Shown: piece by piece, positions 10,167-20,618 of the stretch | How the letters are laid out: the number at the start of each line of letters is the position of its first letter | Position numbering within the stretch: position 1 is the stretch's first letter | Assembly: GCA_026214975.1 (NCBI GenBank) | Contig: JAOBSW010000202.1 | Coordinates: forward strand, 33,565 to 97,564 | Direction: 5' to 3' | DNA from: Gentiana macrophylla | Lineage: Eukaryota > Streptophyta > Magnoliopsida > Gentianales > Gentianaceae | DNA: 64,000 nucleotides | Notes under the pieces: model-generated | Told to the model about the DNA's origin: nothing | The model's input: the letters and a program-made list of their open reading frames with translations, nothing else | Database searches by the model: none | Position numbers and translations under genes: made by a program

Positions 10167-10207
10167 ACAACATGAGGACATGTTGTAATTTAAGTGTGGG
10201 GGAGGGG
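10167..10207 (+). other. Upstream hairpin plus internal polypurine tract, element B
   Basis: A perfect stem ACAACATG (10167-10174)/CATGTTGT (10179-10186) with loop AGGA is followed 5 bp later by AAGTGTGGGGGAGGGG (10192-10207). The tract resembles the true 3' polypurine tract 1.0 kb downstream. Confidence 0.65.
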
Positions 10208-10656
10208 AATAGCTATGTGGTATCTACATTCATTTGCCATATTATTATATTTCTATGAAAGTGCTAAAATTTTCAAATTTTTTGTTTGTCTCGAGTAAGC
10301 AATGCATATCTTTGTTTGAGTTTATATCATTTGTGCGTTATTTTGCATATTTAGTAAATTTAGTTGTTTCACCCAACACTACTTTTTCACATGCCATAGT
10401 AAATGATGAGCTATAATTTAAAGCTATGCCCATTTGATTAGAGATTTTTTGATGATTATCGCATGATTCTTTGCTTCCATACGAATTTTGAAAATTTTAA
10501 TAGTTTGTGTTTAGAGTTAAAGTATGACATACTGTGAATATCTGAAGGTTTGAATGTGATAGGAGGGATATAATTTAAGGTTTGTATACCAATCTAAGAT
10601 GAATAATATGAATTATGTATTTAAGTGTCGGAAGTAGCTGCCGATGATTTGAGTGC

Positions 10657-10764
10657 GGTAGGGCATTATCACGAAATGTCCTATACCACTGTGAGGTTAA
10701 TAGCTCCCGACTGCCTGATGATAGTAGTCCAGCTAGGGTGTTATCCTGAAACGTCCTATTGCTG
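10657..10764 (+). other. Paired long hairpins in element B 3' region
   Basis: The first stem is GGTA+GGGCATT (10657-10667) with AATGTCC+TACC (10675-10687). The second is CAGC+TAGGGTGTT (10730-10742) with AACGTCCTA+GCTG (10750-10764). Both have 7-base loops. A similar pair, partly disrupted, is at about 23826-23935 in element C. Confidence 0.55.
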
Positions 10765-11168
10765 GGAATGAGGGCATATGTGCTATACATGTGGAATTGA
10801 TTGAACTTAAAGAAAAATTAGTTAATGGCAATGTGAAAAGATGGTTGAAAACCTTAGTTATCTTCTAACTATCCCAAAGTATAAATGAATGATATGTTGT
10901 AGGACTATCCTCTAAGTATGTCGGAAATATTTTAAATGCTCCTATTTTTTTCGGGTTTGTATGCTTTGTGAGGTGCATGTTATAATCGTTTTTATATTTC
11001 GATTTAAATGGGATGTTGGCTAGTTTTGCTTGAATCAATTTCAGTGTGGATTTAGTGGAAATTTATTATGGCTATGCACACACTCACTTGGGTGAACCTC
11101 TAAACTACTTGAATATGTTTTATATTTGCATAAGTGTTTATTTGTCTCGAGTGATGATTATGTTTTGT

Positions 11169-11205
11169 CTTGCTCGGGACGAGCAAGGTTTAAGTGTGGG
11201 GGAGT
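11169..11205 (+). other. Hairpin and 3' polypurine tract before LTR2
   Basis: CTTGCTCG (11169-11176), loop GGA, CGAGCAAG (11180-11187) form a perfect 8-bp stem. The polypurine tract AAGTGTGGGGGAG follows and ends one base before LTR2. It would prime plus-strand DNA synthesis. Confidence 0.75.
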
Positions 11206-13005
11206 TGTTAAGGGTGATTCTATACGTTTTATAAGGATATATTTTATATCAATATTCCCCATATATGGATGTTTTTCATAGAAATCGAGCCTTATATTGA
11301 GATATTGAGTAAATGGTGTTTTTAATAGGTTAATTGCAAAACGTAACGAATTATGTGCTTAAATCATGATTTTATGTTATTTTGGAAATACGTTACGCTT
11401 TGGTATGTTTTCCTATTGTTGTAGATACTCATTGATGATGGGAGAGAGGATTTTAGAGAGCCAAATTCGTGATTGGAAAGGATCAATCAAAGTTATGGAA
11501 GATTGAAAGATATAAGGAAAGAAATCAAGCAAGATAAATGTCGGAAAATCAGGATTCGAGTAGTGACGACCTTGCAACGCAGTTCTTGATATGATATAAA
11601 CTGATTTGACTCTCGACCTCAAGATAAGAGTTGTAGGGCTTGAAGAGAGGATTCTACAGGATTTTGAATCACTCCATTCCGACTTACGAGGCCCGAGATA
11701 TGAGCGTTACAAGTTTGGATGCTGTTGCTGAAAATAGTGGACGGGCGTCCGACCTTGTGAACGGGCGTCCGGCACCGTTACTGTAGCAACCGCCTCGGAT
11801 TTTCTATAAATAGCAGCGCGTTTTCAACCCTAAAACATATATTTTCAACTCCTATTGATCCCCAATCATAAGAGAGCAACCTAGTCGCAAAGGCCCCTTT
11901 TTGGGAGGTGGGGTGGCAAAGTTAGATTAGGTTTTATTTCGTTCGCTTTTCTTTTCTTGTTCGCCGCCATGGTAATGAAGTTGAGCAGCCATGGATGGAG
12001 CTTTGAAGCTTTCTTTGCAGCAGCACCTTATTTCTTTTAATGGATATTTTGTAAGTTTTAATTACAATTGTTTCGCTTTCCTATGATTATTTGTTTTCGT
12101 GCATATAAATCGGAAGATGATTGCATGATTTGATGCTACCGTATGACGGAAGTCTGTGTAGTTTAGATCACCGTAGGAAAGTTTGGATTTTTAATCTATA
12201 CATAACGGAAGTTAAGTAGATTAATTATCTAGGTTTACTGAGAGAACCACAATTTGAATTAATTCGTTGCAAAATTATCCTAGGGAGATATTGAGTATCA
12301 TTATCACCGGAAAGATGAGATTTTTCATGTGTTTATTTTGTGAGTTAACTTGTTCTTTTTCATGTTTTGAGATGCCGTATGTTAATCGAATTTAGATAAC
12401 GGAAGTTAATAAATTCGTTAGATTGCCATGATAGAGATTAACAATTATTATTCCAACAAACGGAAGTTGAGGATAATGTTGTTAGAGTTAGGATTCAATC
12501 CATATCTTTGATTTGTATCGATATTAGTTAAGACCGGAAGGTAAACTAATTATTGGCGTGATAAATCGGAAGAGGAAACGCTTCTTTAGAAAAGATAATA
12601 ATCCAAGATAGCTTGTGAATGAATGTGTGTTAATCTTATTGATTTCGGTGAGGTGATGGTTGTTGGGAAGAAGTTGATCATGGTTTGTTCATGTTTGTTC
12701 AACGTTAGTTAGTTTTACTCGCTTTCCTAGATGTAGTTTTATTTATGCTTTTATCGCTTTTATCCTTCCTGGCTTTGGATTAACAATCCTCTGTCAGCTT
12801 TATTTTCCGCTTTAGTTTAGGTTTAGGTTAATAAGAAGGATTAATTAGATTAGATTCAATATCCCTTTTCCCTGAGGATCGATACCCGTACTTATCCAAC
12901 TTTACTAGCAACTACCCGGTATTCGGCCGGTTAGGAGGTAGTTTTGCATGGTAGTATATGTTTTATAAATTTTCTTTTGTTTTAATGATGCAAAATCTCC
13001 CAACA
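11206..13005 (+). repeat. LTR2
   Basis: It begins TGTTAAGGGTGATTC and ends CCAACA, 4 bp before the PBS. Length is 1800 bp. GGACGGGCGTCC (11739) and GAACGGGCGTCC (11759), 20 bp apart, precede TATAAATA at 11805-11812. The stretch 11570-11720 closely matches the array LTRs (for example 33765-33915, minus strand), whereas the rest is more divergent, suggesting a mosaic LTR. Confidence 0.8.
12098..12550 (+). other. LTR2 leader hairpin series with GGAA tetraloops
   Basis: Six hairpins are visible. H1 12098-12127: CGTGCA/TGCATG, ATC-GGAA-GAT. H2 12136-12161: CTAC/GTAG, GAC-GGAA-GTC. H3 12191-12224: TTAATCTA/TAGATTAA, TAAC-GGAA-GTTA. H4 12387-12417: CGAATTTA/TAAATTCG, TAAC-GGAA-GTTA. H5 12439-12484: long bulged stem, AAC-GGAA-GTT. 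H6 12523-12550: ATTAGTT/AACTAAT, ACC-GGAA-GGT. H3, H4 and H6 have perfect 7-8 bp outer stems of unrelated sequence, so the repeats share structure and tetraloop rather than sequence. Confidence 0.8.
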
Positions 13006-13009
13006 AAAG

Positions 13010-13027
13010 TGGCGCCGTTGCACGGGA
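13010..13027 (+). other. Primer binding site of element C, altered
   Basis: TGGCGCCGTTGCACGGGA matches the tRNA-Asp complement except for a change where CCGG is expected. It could be true divergence or a local sequence error. Confidence 0.8.
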
Positions 13028-13647
13028 ACCCGGACGGTTTGCCTAGTTTTTGTTTTTGTGTGTGTTTTGTTTTTCTGCTTTTTTGTTGGCTTTTTCTTTC
13101 TATTTTCTCGCGTTTTAATCCTTGTTTTAGGTCGATTTCTAGAGGATTTAACCTTTAAGTAGTTAGGAATTTAGTGTTTAGGATTAGGGTTAAAGTTCTT
13201 GTCTTGTGATTAGTTCTTTTCCTTTGTTTTTCCCCGCTCTGTTTTCGTTACTTACGCCTCTGTTTTGGAAATCGTTTCGTTTCGGGAAATTTTGCATATG
13301 AACGAAAGCGTCGGACTCTATGAACGCCCGTCCATCGTAAAATTTCAATCTCAGATCAATTCTTGACCTCGCAGACGAGCGTTCATATATTTGGACGCCC
13401 GTCCAAAAATTGAAATCGCATTTAGCTGTTCATACGTTGAACGCCCGTCTGCTTCGAAACCAGCAGACGCCGTCCATATTTTTGGACGCCCGTCCGTCTG
13501 CTCTTTTCCTCTTTCTTTCTTTTTCCCTAGGTCTTGATAATAGTTCTAGTTTTCAAACCTTTTAGATAGATTCTTAGGTTCCTTTTCGTAGTTTAAGTTT
13601 TTAATTTCGTAGTTTTCGTGTTTGTTCAATAGAGTTGGGTTTGGTTT
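13028..13647 (+). other. Element C leader, non-coding
   Basis: This is T-rich leader with a cluster of GGACGCCCGTCC-type near-palindromes at 13322, 13373, 13393, 13439, 13465 and 13484. The steps 13373-13393 and 13465-13484 are 19-20 bp. No coding motif is seen before the gag ATG at 13648. Confidence 0.6.
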
Positions 13648-15898
13648 ATGCAAACTCGAAGTCGAAAGGGCCATTACTCTTTACACGACCTCGAGCGGAC
13701 CATAGTCGACTCTAACAGCGGAAACTTCGTTTCACCGATCCTTCGGACGAAGAAAGCTCACCAACCAAGAAATTGAACAAAAGTTGATAGAAGAAATCGA
13801 AGAAATAGTAATAATGGCAAAGCAGAGGATCGACGACGTTGGCGGAGACTACGCCATGCCTGGTGCGATCCATCGCCAACCCGGCTATAGTCTTGCCCGC
13901 CATTTCTTCGCTCAAACCTTCGAGCTCAAGCCGGGCTTATCCAGATGATGCAAAGATGCATCAATTTTACGGCTACCAATCGAGAAAATCCGATACCCAC
14001 TTACACACGTTCTAGAGATATGCGGTACTACTCGCATCCAAGGTGTAAGTGAGGATGCTATCAAGCTCAAACTTTTTCCTTTTTCCTTAAAAGGAGGCGA
14101 AGGAATGGTATCACTCTCTTCCCCGAATCCATCACTACATGGGCTGGACTCGAGAAGGAGTTTTTGAGTCAATATTTTCCACCCTCTAAGACGGCCCATT
14201 GCTTAAATGAAATTTTCACATTTTCTCGTAAGGAAAATGAATCGTTTTTCGAGGCCTGGAGGAGGTATAAATCTCTTCTTAGAAAGTGCCCCCCATCATG
14301 GCTTGCCTTTGGAGAGGTTAGTCATTACTTTCTTTAGCCGGATTGACCGAGCTCACTAAGGGCATGGTCAATAGTTCATCTGGCGGGACGTTTCAAGAAG
14401 ACTCAGACGAAGGATGGGCATTGTTCAAGACATTGCCAAATATAACTATGCCCCATCCTATCGTGCAATTCAAGCTCCTCCTCCTCCTAAAGTGGAGGAA
14501 GTAAATGTTCAAAGTCCGATTGCCATGCCGCAGAGGCAGATGGCCAATCCTCAAACTCCAAATCCTACTAATCGACTCCTCGTTTCCGCAGTAACCTCGG
14601 GTGTCTCAGATTGCGAATCTTGCCGCCGACCGTCACGTAAATGGCCAATGTCAATTAAACCCCAATTCTTCATACCAAGTCAATACTGTCCATGTAGATG
14701 GACAGTACACTCAGGTCCAATGCCAAAACTGCGATAATATGGGGCATACTTCCAGATTCTCGTCCTATGAATGGGCGCGAATCGTCAAGTAAATGCGTTA
14801 TGGCCGTAACACCCAAAGATTTAATCAACCATCTGGCCAGATCAATTCCAACCAAGGGTTCAATCAAGCTTCCAATTTTAATCCGATTGAGTTTTAATTA
14901 ATTCAGGTTTCAATAAGAACCCCGCCTCCGCTCAAAACCAAAACTCTAATTTTTCCGGCCAGACACAAAGGTTCAATCGTAATTGGCCTCTAATTCCAAT
15001 TCCAATTTTCAAAATCGGCCCCACCATACTCTTCAAACTTCCAAAGACTCTCAAAGTCCTCGAATTCAAATGACCTTAAGGTTGAATGGAACTCATTCAA
15101 AGAAGAGCAAAACAAGAATATTCACTCCTAATGAGTACCAATAAAAATCTTGAGAGACAGATTGGGCAAATTGGTCGAGCAATTAGCATCAAGACCCCCT
15201 GGGCATCCGCCCGCTTTTACCGAGAAAATCCTAAGGGTGGTCATGTTGCTCAGCCGATTTGAGCAAAGAGACCAATGTAATCGACCTCGTACCAACAACG
15301 ATTATGGACAAGAGGAGGCCAAGACAATGAGTTTAAGAAGTGGTACACATTTGAGTGGTCCCCTGGTTTCGTGGAAACATTAGCCCCTCCCGCCATTGAT
15401 AAGGCAGAGAGGGAAGTTGAGCACCCATCATCCCCTTGGTCGCAAACAAGTACTCGGTAATGATCCTCGATAGGTGAAAAGGTTGCAAATCCTCAGGTGG
15501 CTGTTCCCCTGAGGACTGAAAAAGTTGGAAATCCTCAAGTGGCTGACCCCTTGAGGACTGAAAAAGGGAAAGAAAGTCAGGTGGCTGATCCCCTGACTAC
15601 GAAAGCCTCTGAAAAGACGGTTCGGTGGAAGGATTTGGAAGAAAAAGCTATCAGCGCATCCTCAAAGAGAGTCTTTTCCGAGAGTGATCTGAAGAAGCTT
15701 CCGTTTCCACCGAGGAAGAGCAACATTCCATTGGTTGAAGACAAAAAGTACGAGAAGGTGCTCAACCTTCTGAAAAATACTCAGGTAAATCTGCCATTAT
15801 CCGAGGTCTTGGTCGAGATGCCTAAGTATACAAAGTTCATCAAGGATGTTGTATCTTCCAAGAAGAAGTTAGCGAGGAATGGACCAAGCGGTTGGTAA
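13648..15898 (+). pseudogene. gag: gag of element C, frameshifted
   Basis: The ATG at 13648 opens with MQTRSRKG, the usual start of Athila gag. The frame breaks within about 40 codons. Matrix/capsid-like pieces recur in shifting frames: FELKPGLIQMMQR near 13920, ITTWAGLEKEFLSQYFPPSKT near 14125-14190, and ENESFFEAWRRYKSLLRKCPP near 14235-14290. The C-terminal part includes LEKQ-type and KTMSLRSGT motifs near 15320 and an open stretch 15497-15898 with ESDLKKLPFPPRKS, the conserved block before the protease. Interruptions are mostly 1-3 bp indels, many at CAG/CTG sites. The copy in element D breaks at different places, so part of the damage may come from sequencing. Confidence 0.85.
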
Positions 15899-16870
15899 GG
15901 AATGTTCTCCGGTCAATAATGAAAGCTTACCAATCAAGAGAAGCGACCCAGTGGAAATTTGTGCTCACATTGCGATGGGAGGCCTAGTCTTCCCAAATTC
16001 CTTATGTGACTGAAGCGTCTATCGCCTTGATGCCATTGTCTCGTGTGCAAGCAAATTGGTTTACAAAGCCTTCTAGAACCCACGACCATGAACTTGCAAT
16101 TCATTTGATCGATCTTCTAAGAAAGCCTCGTGGATCTTAAAGGATGTATTAGTTCAAATAGATAGGTTTACCTTTCCGGTTGACTCGGCACGTTTTAGAT
16201 ATTGAGAGAAGTGAAAATGTTCCGTTAATTCTTGGAAGGCCTTTTCTATCTACTAGAGCCCTCATCGATTGTGATGGTGGGCATGTGACCATTCGGGTTG
16301 GTGACCAGGAGGTGAGCTATAGTGTATCAAAATCTATCAATGCACCTTCCGGAGCTCCAACCGCTTTTCCGTTGAGGAGACTTCGATGATTTCGACGACT
16401 TCATGGATAAGCAAGTCATGGTCAGAGAATCGTAATATGAGCGACTAATTGATAAGTCGAATAGTCATGGTGTGGTCAATCTAGACCATTTAGCGCTGAT
16501 TTTGAGGATGAGCTAAGAGAAGAAGCCTTGGCAAGTAGGACCACTAAGTAAGCTCAATGATGTTGAGTTGAAGAGTGGTGATCTTAAATCAAGTCTGGAG
16601 GATCCTCCCGTAGATTTGGCATCAAGCCGTTACTCTAAACATCTTAAGTATGTGTTTTTAAGAGAGGGTGACAAGCTTCCTTGATCATCTCGCCAAGCTA
16701 TCTCGTGATAAGAGCTAAAATCTGTTAAACGCCTTGCGCAAAAATGAAAAAGCCTTTGGATGGCGGGTGGGAGACATCGAGAGGATATCTCCCGACATCT
16801 GTATGCACAAGATCAAGGCGAGGAGGGTGCAAAACGAGTTAGATGACCTCAGAGAAGACTCAACCCTCAC
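15899..16870 (+). pseudogene. Aspartic protease and linker of element C
   Basis: The active-site region is seen as LCD followed by a frameshift near 16000-16030, where LCDxGASI is expected. The C-terminal protease block ERSENVPLILGRPFLSTRAL at 16207-16265 is open, followed by the GGHVTIRVGDQEV stretch to about 16320. The linker to RT (16400-16870) is broken into short pieces. The protein would cleave the Gag-Pol polyprotein. As it stands it cannot be functional. Confidence 0.75.
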
Positions 16871-18030
16871 ATGCAAGAGGTAGTCAAGAAGGAAATTATC
16901 AAGCTTCTAGATATGGGTATCATATACGCCATTGCAGCATAAAGTGAGTGGGTATCCCCAACTCAAGTAGTTCCCAAAAAGGTGGAATTACTATTGAGAA
17001 GAATGAGAAGGGAGAAGAGATAGCATTGAGGCTCGCCACAGGCTATCGGGTCTCAGATTGACTATAGAAAACTCAATGAGGTCACACTGAAAGATCATTT
17101 TCCCTTCCATTCATTGACCGGATGCTTGAGCTGCCTGGGGGGCACGATTCTATCGCTTCTGGATGGATATTCAGGATATTTCCAGATACCCATCGATCCT
17201 CGTTGACCAAGAGAAGACCACCTTCACCGCCCCTATGGTACATTTGCCACAAAGGATGCCATTTGGTCTCTCAGTAATGCCCCACCACCTTTCAAAGGTG
17301 TATGATGGCAATCTTTGACGGGCTGGTTGAAAAGTGTATGGAGATTTTTATGGATGATTTCTCGGTCTTTGGTCAATCCTTCGATGATTGCCTCGATAAT
17401 CTTGATCATGTATTGTCTAGATGTGTGGAAAAGGACTTAGTGCTTAATTGGGAGAAATGCCATTTCATGGTAGATGAAGGTATAGTCCTTGGCCACAAAG
17501 TGTCCGCCAAAGGTATAGAAGTAGATAGGGCCAAGGTAGAAGCTATTGAGAAGATGAGTTATCCTAAGAATGTTCGGGAAGTCCGAGGTTTTCGGACATG
17601 TCGGCTTCTATGGGAGGTTCATCCAGACTTTTCAAAGATTGCCAAACCCCTGTCTACTTTACTCAAAGAAGACGTTACCTTTGATTTTGATGAGAATTGC
17701 AAGCGCGCTTGAAGAGCGTAAGAGTAGGTCGATCTCGCCCAATTCTTATATCGCCAGATCGAACTTGCCTTTGAACTTATGTGCGATGCATCCAACTATG
17801 TGTTGGTGCGCTTCTTTGACAACGGCGCATCGAAGGAAAGTTCCAGCCTATCTACTACGCCACCACACGTTGAACCTTCGCAAGTTAACTATACGACTAC
17901 CAAAAGGAATTATTGGCCGTAGTGTTTGCTATGGACAAGTTCCGTAGTTACTTGTTAGGTGCTCAAGTGATCGTGTGGATCGACCACGCCGCTTGCGTTA
18001 TCTCATGACCAAAAGGAAGCTAAACCGCGC
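16870..18030 (+). pseudogene. Reverse transcriptase and RNase H of element C
   Basis: RT begins with MQEVVKKEIIKLLDMGIIYA near 16870-16930 and SPTQVVPKK near 16955. The longest open piece, 17302-17712, holds the catalytic FMDDFSVFGQSFDDCLDNL block near 17345-17400, then CHFMVDEGIVLGHKVSAKGI near 17460-17515 (thumb). RNase H follows at about 17730-18030 with recognisable fragments (YATTR, LLAVVFAMDKF-type) in different frames. It once copied element RNA and removed the RNA strand. It carries several frameshifts and stops. The homologous stretch in element D at 29750-30900 shows different indels. Confidence 0.85.
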
Positions 18031-19480
18031 TTATCGCGTTGGATACCGACCCTCCAAGAATTTGACGCTCAAATCAAAGATAAGAAGCGGCAAAGTGAGA
18101 ACGTAGTGGCGGATCATGTCTCTAGGATGATAAGTGAGGAAAAGGGTGATCTCGAAGATATAGATCTTTACTTTCCTCTCGGAAAACATCATGTTGATCG
18201 ATGGCCGCTCTCCCGATGTTCCATGGTATTCGCCCATTGTGAATTACCTTCATGCCCGCTTACCTTGACCCCGAGATGTCGATCGAGAAGAAGAAGTTTT
18301 CTCTCGATATGAAATATTTCGCTTGGGATGAACCTTATTTGTTCAAGATCCGCAAGGATGGGTTGCTTAGGAGATGCGTTCGAATCGGGAGCAACGAGAG
18401 ATTATCGAGCAATGCCATAGTGGACCCACTGGTGGTCACTTTGGTCCTTGGAAAACGGTTGCTAAGATCTTCCGATCCGGTTTCTATTGGCCTCACGATC
18501 TTTAAAGATACGTAAGCTTTCAGTAAAGCTTGCGATAGGTGTCAAAGAACCGAACTCGACAAGGCGCTTTGACATGCCTTTGAAACCCATCTTAGAGTGC
18601 GAAGTCTTTGATGTATGGGGTATCGATTTTATGGGACCTTTCCCATCATCCCGCGGTAACAAATACATCTTGGTCTCGCTGGCCGACTATGTTTGAAATG
18701 GGTGGAGGCGGTAGCCACTCCTCACAATGATCATAAAACGGTCATGAAGTTCTAAAAAGAATATCTTTGTGAGATTTGGGTGTCCTCGAGCCTTGATCGG
18801 TGATGAAGGAACGCATTTTTGCAACCGACCTCTAGAAAAGGTTCTCGAAAAGTATGGTGTACGCCATAAGACCGGCACTCCATACCATCCGATGACTAGC
18901 GGTCGGTTGAGCGAAGCAACCAAAGCATTAAAAGATCCTCGAGAAAATCGTGAACAGCCATCGCAAGGATCGGAGTCCAAGTTGGATGATGTCTTATGGG
19001 CTTATAGGACCGCCTATAAAACTCCTATGGGTACATCACCATATCAAATGGTCTACGGAAACCGTGTCATCTCGCACTGTCGAGTTAGAGCATAGAGCGT
19101 ATTGGGCTACAAAGTTTCGAACTTTGATTCCCAATCTTGTGGGAAACATCGACTACAAAGAAGCTATATGAGCTGGACGAGTTCGGACTCCGTGCCTATG
19201 AAAGTGCCAGGATCAAGAAAGATAAGATGAAACCGCTCCATGATGCGAAAATTAAGAAGCGAGAATTCGAGTCGGCGAGCAAGTTCTCTCTACAATTCTA
19301 GGTTACATTTGTTTCTCGGAAAGTTGAGGACTCGTTGGTCCGCCTTTCGAGATTCTCCAAATCATTCCCGGAGGCGTTCTAGAACTTCGTGGTTATAGTG
19401 GTGATCCGCTCCGAGTCAACGGTCAAAGGTGCAAACACTATATCGGTGAACCTAAAGAGACATCTTTGATTGTTAAATTT
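18031..19480 (+). pseudogene. Integrase of element C
   Basis: The N-terminal zinc-binding region follows [20 protein letters not shown] (18310-18375) and is frameshifted around its histidine and cysteine pairs (18380-18545). The catalytic core contains [20 protein letters not shown] (18617-18676, first Asp), ALIGDEGTHFCN (18793-18825, second Asp) and the expected Glu region near 18900, where the frame is disturbed. MGTSPYQMVYG at 19027-19060 is the usual post-core motif. The C-terminal part (19160-19480) is in pieces. The protein inserts the cDNA into the chromosome; this copy is inactive. Confidence 0.85.
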
Positions 19481-20618
19481 CTCGATATTCTCGGATGTGG
19501 TGTTACTCGAGTCGAAGAATTTGACGAGTTATCACCCAACTTGTTCTCCGAGGATGACGGTAGTGATCTTTTCGAGGAAGTTCTAGCCGGTCTCTTGATA
19601 TGGAGGAGTTTGAAAGTGGAGCGACACCAAGAAGGCCATCGAGGACGGAGAGTATGAAGAGGTCAACCATGGGGAGGTTCAAGCGATGTGGAGGGCTATT
19701 AAAACTTTTCTCCATGTGTGAAATGTTGTCTCGCAGCCCACACCACGATCAAAGCGCATACGCAGGTAATGGTCGCGAAAAGTCAAATGGCCTGATCCAG
19801 CCGAGCTTAGATCAGGTCGAGCTAACGACATTAACTAAAAGCGCTACTAGGAGGCATCCTAGATATCCCTTATTATATTAGCTAGGTTCTGCATTTCACG
19901 CTTTTAGTGTTTTATTTATTTAAGTTTTAGTTTGATTAAGTTTATAGCTAACTAAGTTGTTCTATTGTTATCTGTCGCTTAGTGTGCTTTTAGGTATGGA
20001 TTACGGAGTCCTTCCCCGAGGAGTTCCTCTCATTAGTCGGATCCCGCCGATCACAAAGTAGATGATGGACCGGGCGGCACTATAGTCCTTCATGTAGATT
20101 TTGACATTAGCACTGTGTTAAGACCATCACGCACGTTATAATAGTTCCACCTTGTTCGGGAGGCAGCGATTTTCACGATCGAGGAGTTGCAGAGGCCATA
20201 GGACGCCCCTACACGATCCTTAATGATCCTATGTCGACGGATTTGGCACTAGTGTCGCAGCCGAGCATTTCGTGAGGTGTTGAGGTAGCCGTGAGGATTG
20301 GTGTTTGCAAGATGAGTACGACTTTCCTCCACTGCCGACATGCTTCGACGCCTCATTCGCGTAGTGGATTGGGATGAAATCTACGCAGACTAGTGAGTTC
20401 TTAGTTAGTTTGGTTTTCGCCGAGCCCCGACGTAAAATGTAAGCGCCAGTGGGAGGCAACCCACTTGTTTTAGTTATGTTTTTAGTCCTTCTAAGCTATT
20501 TTGGGTCTTTAATATTTCATCATTGTACTTTTGAATTTTATTTGACTTTAATAAGAATTGCACTTCAATTTTAATTAGCTTATGTGTGAACAAATTTGAT
20601 TTTTATCACTCCTCTCGT
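19481..20618 (+). other. Region between integrase and internal promoter, element C
   Basis: No protein family was recognised; short open stretches near 19466-19880 look like the tail of pol or degenerate sequence. The recognisable mark is the hairpin GTGGG-AGGCAA-CCCAC at 20449-20464, a motif I know as usual just after the pol stop in Athila elements. Confidence 0.5.
20449..20464 (+). other. GGGAGGCAACCC hairpin after pol
   Basis: GTGGG (20449-20453) and CCCAC (20460-20464) form a perfect 5-bp stem around AGGCAA. The GGGAGGCAACCCA string is common at this position in plant Athila-type elements. Its function is unknown to me. Confidence 0.6.

Larger units (their letters stand above)
6963..11205 (+). 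mobile_element. Element B: LTR1 plus non-coding interior (non-autonomous Athila-type)
   Basis: LTR1 (6963-8486) is followed by a good tRNA-Asp PBS, 2.7 kb of interior without recognisable protein motifs, a polypurine tract, and then LTR2 at 11206. LTR1 and LTR2 are related but clearly divergent, so LTR2 may not be its true partner. The interior (9220-9800 especially) matches the interior of the minus-strand units at 30903-42314, while 10000-11205 matches the 3' end of element C (23050-24387). I read it as a protein-less (LARD-like) derivative that would depend on proteins from elements like C. Confidence 0.75.

Noticed and set aside
11206..13005. LTR1 and LTR2 as the two LTRs of one simple element B
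   Set aside because: Apart from the shared start and layout they diverge strongly, whereas LTR2 shares a segment with the array LTR; I therefore do not call them a pair.
14670..14901. Overlapping ORFs on both strands in the gag region of element C
   Set aside because: They are shadows of decayed gag; no protein motif is present in these frames.
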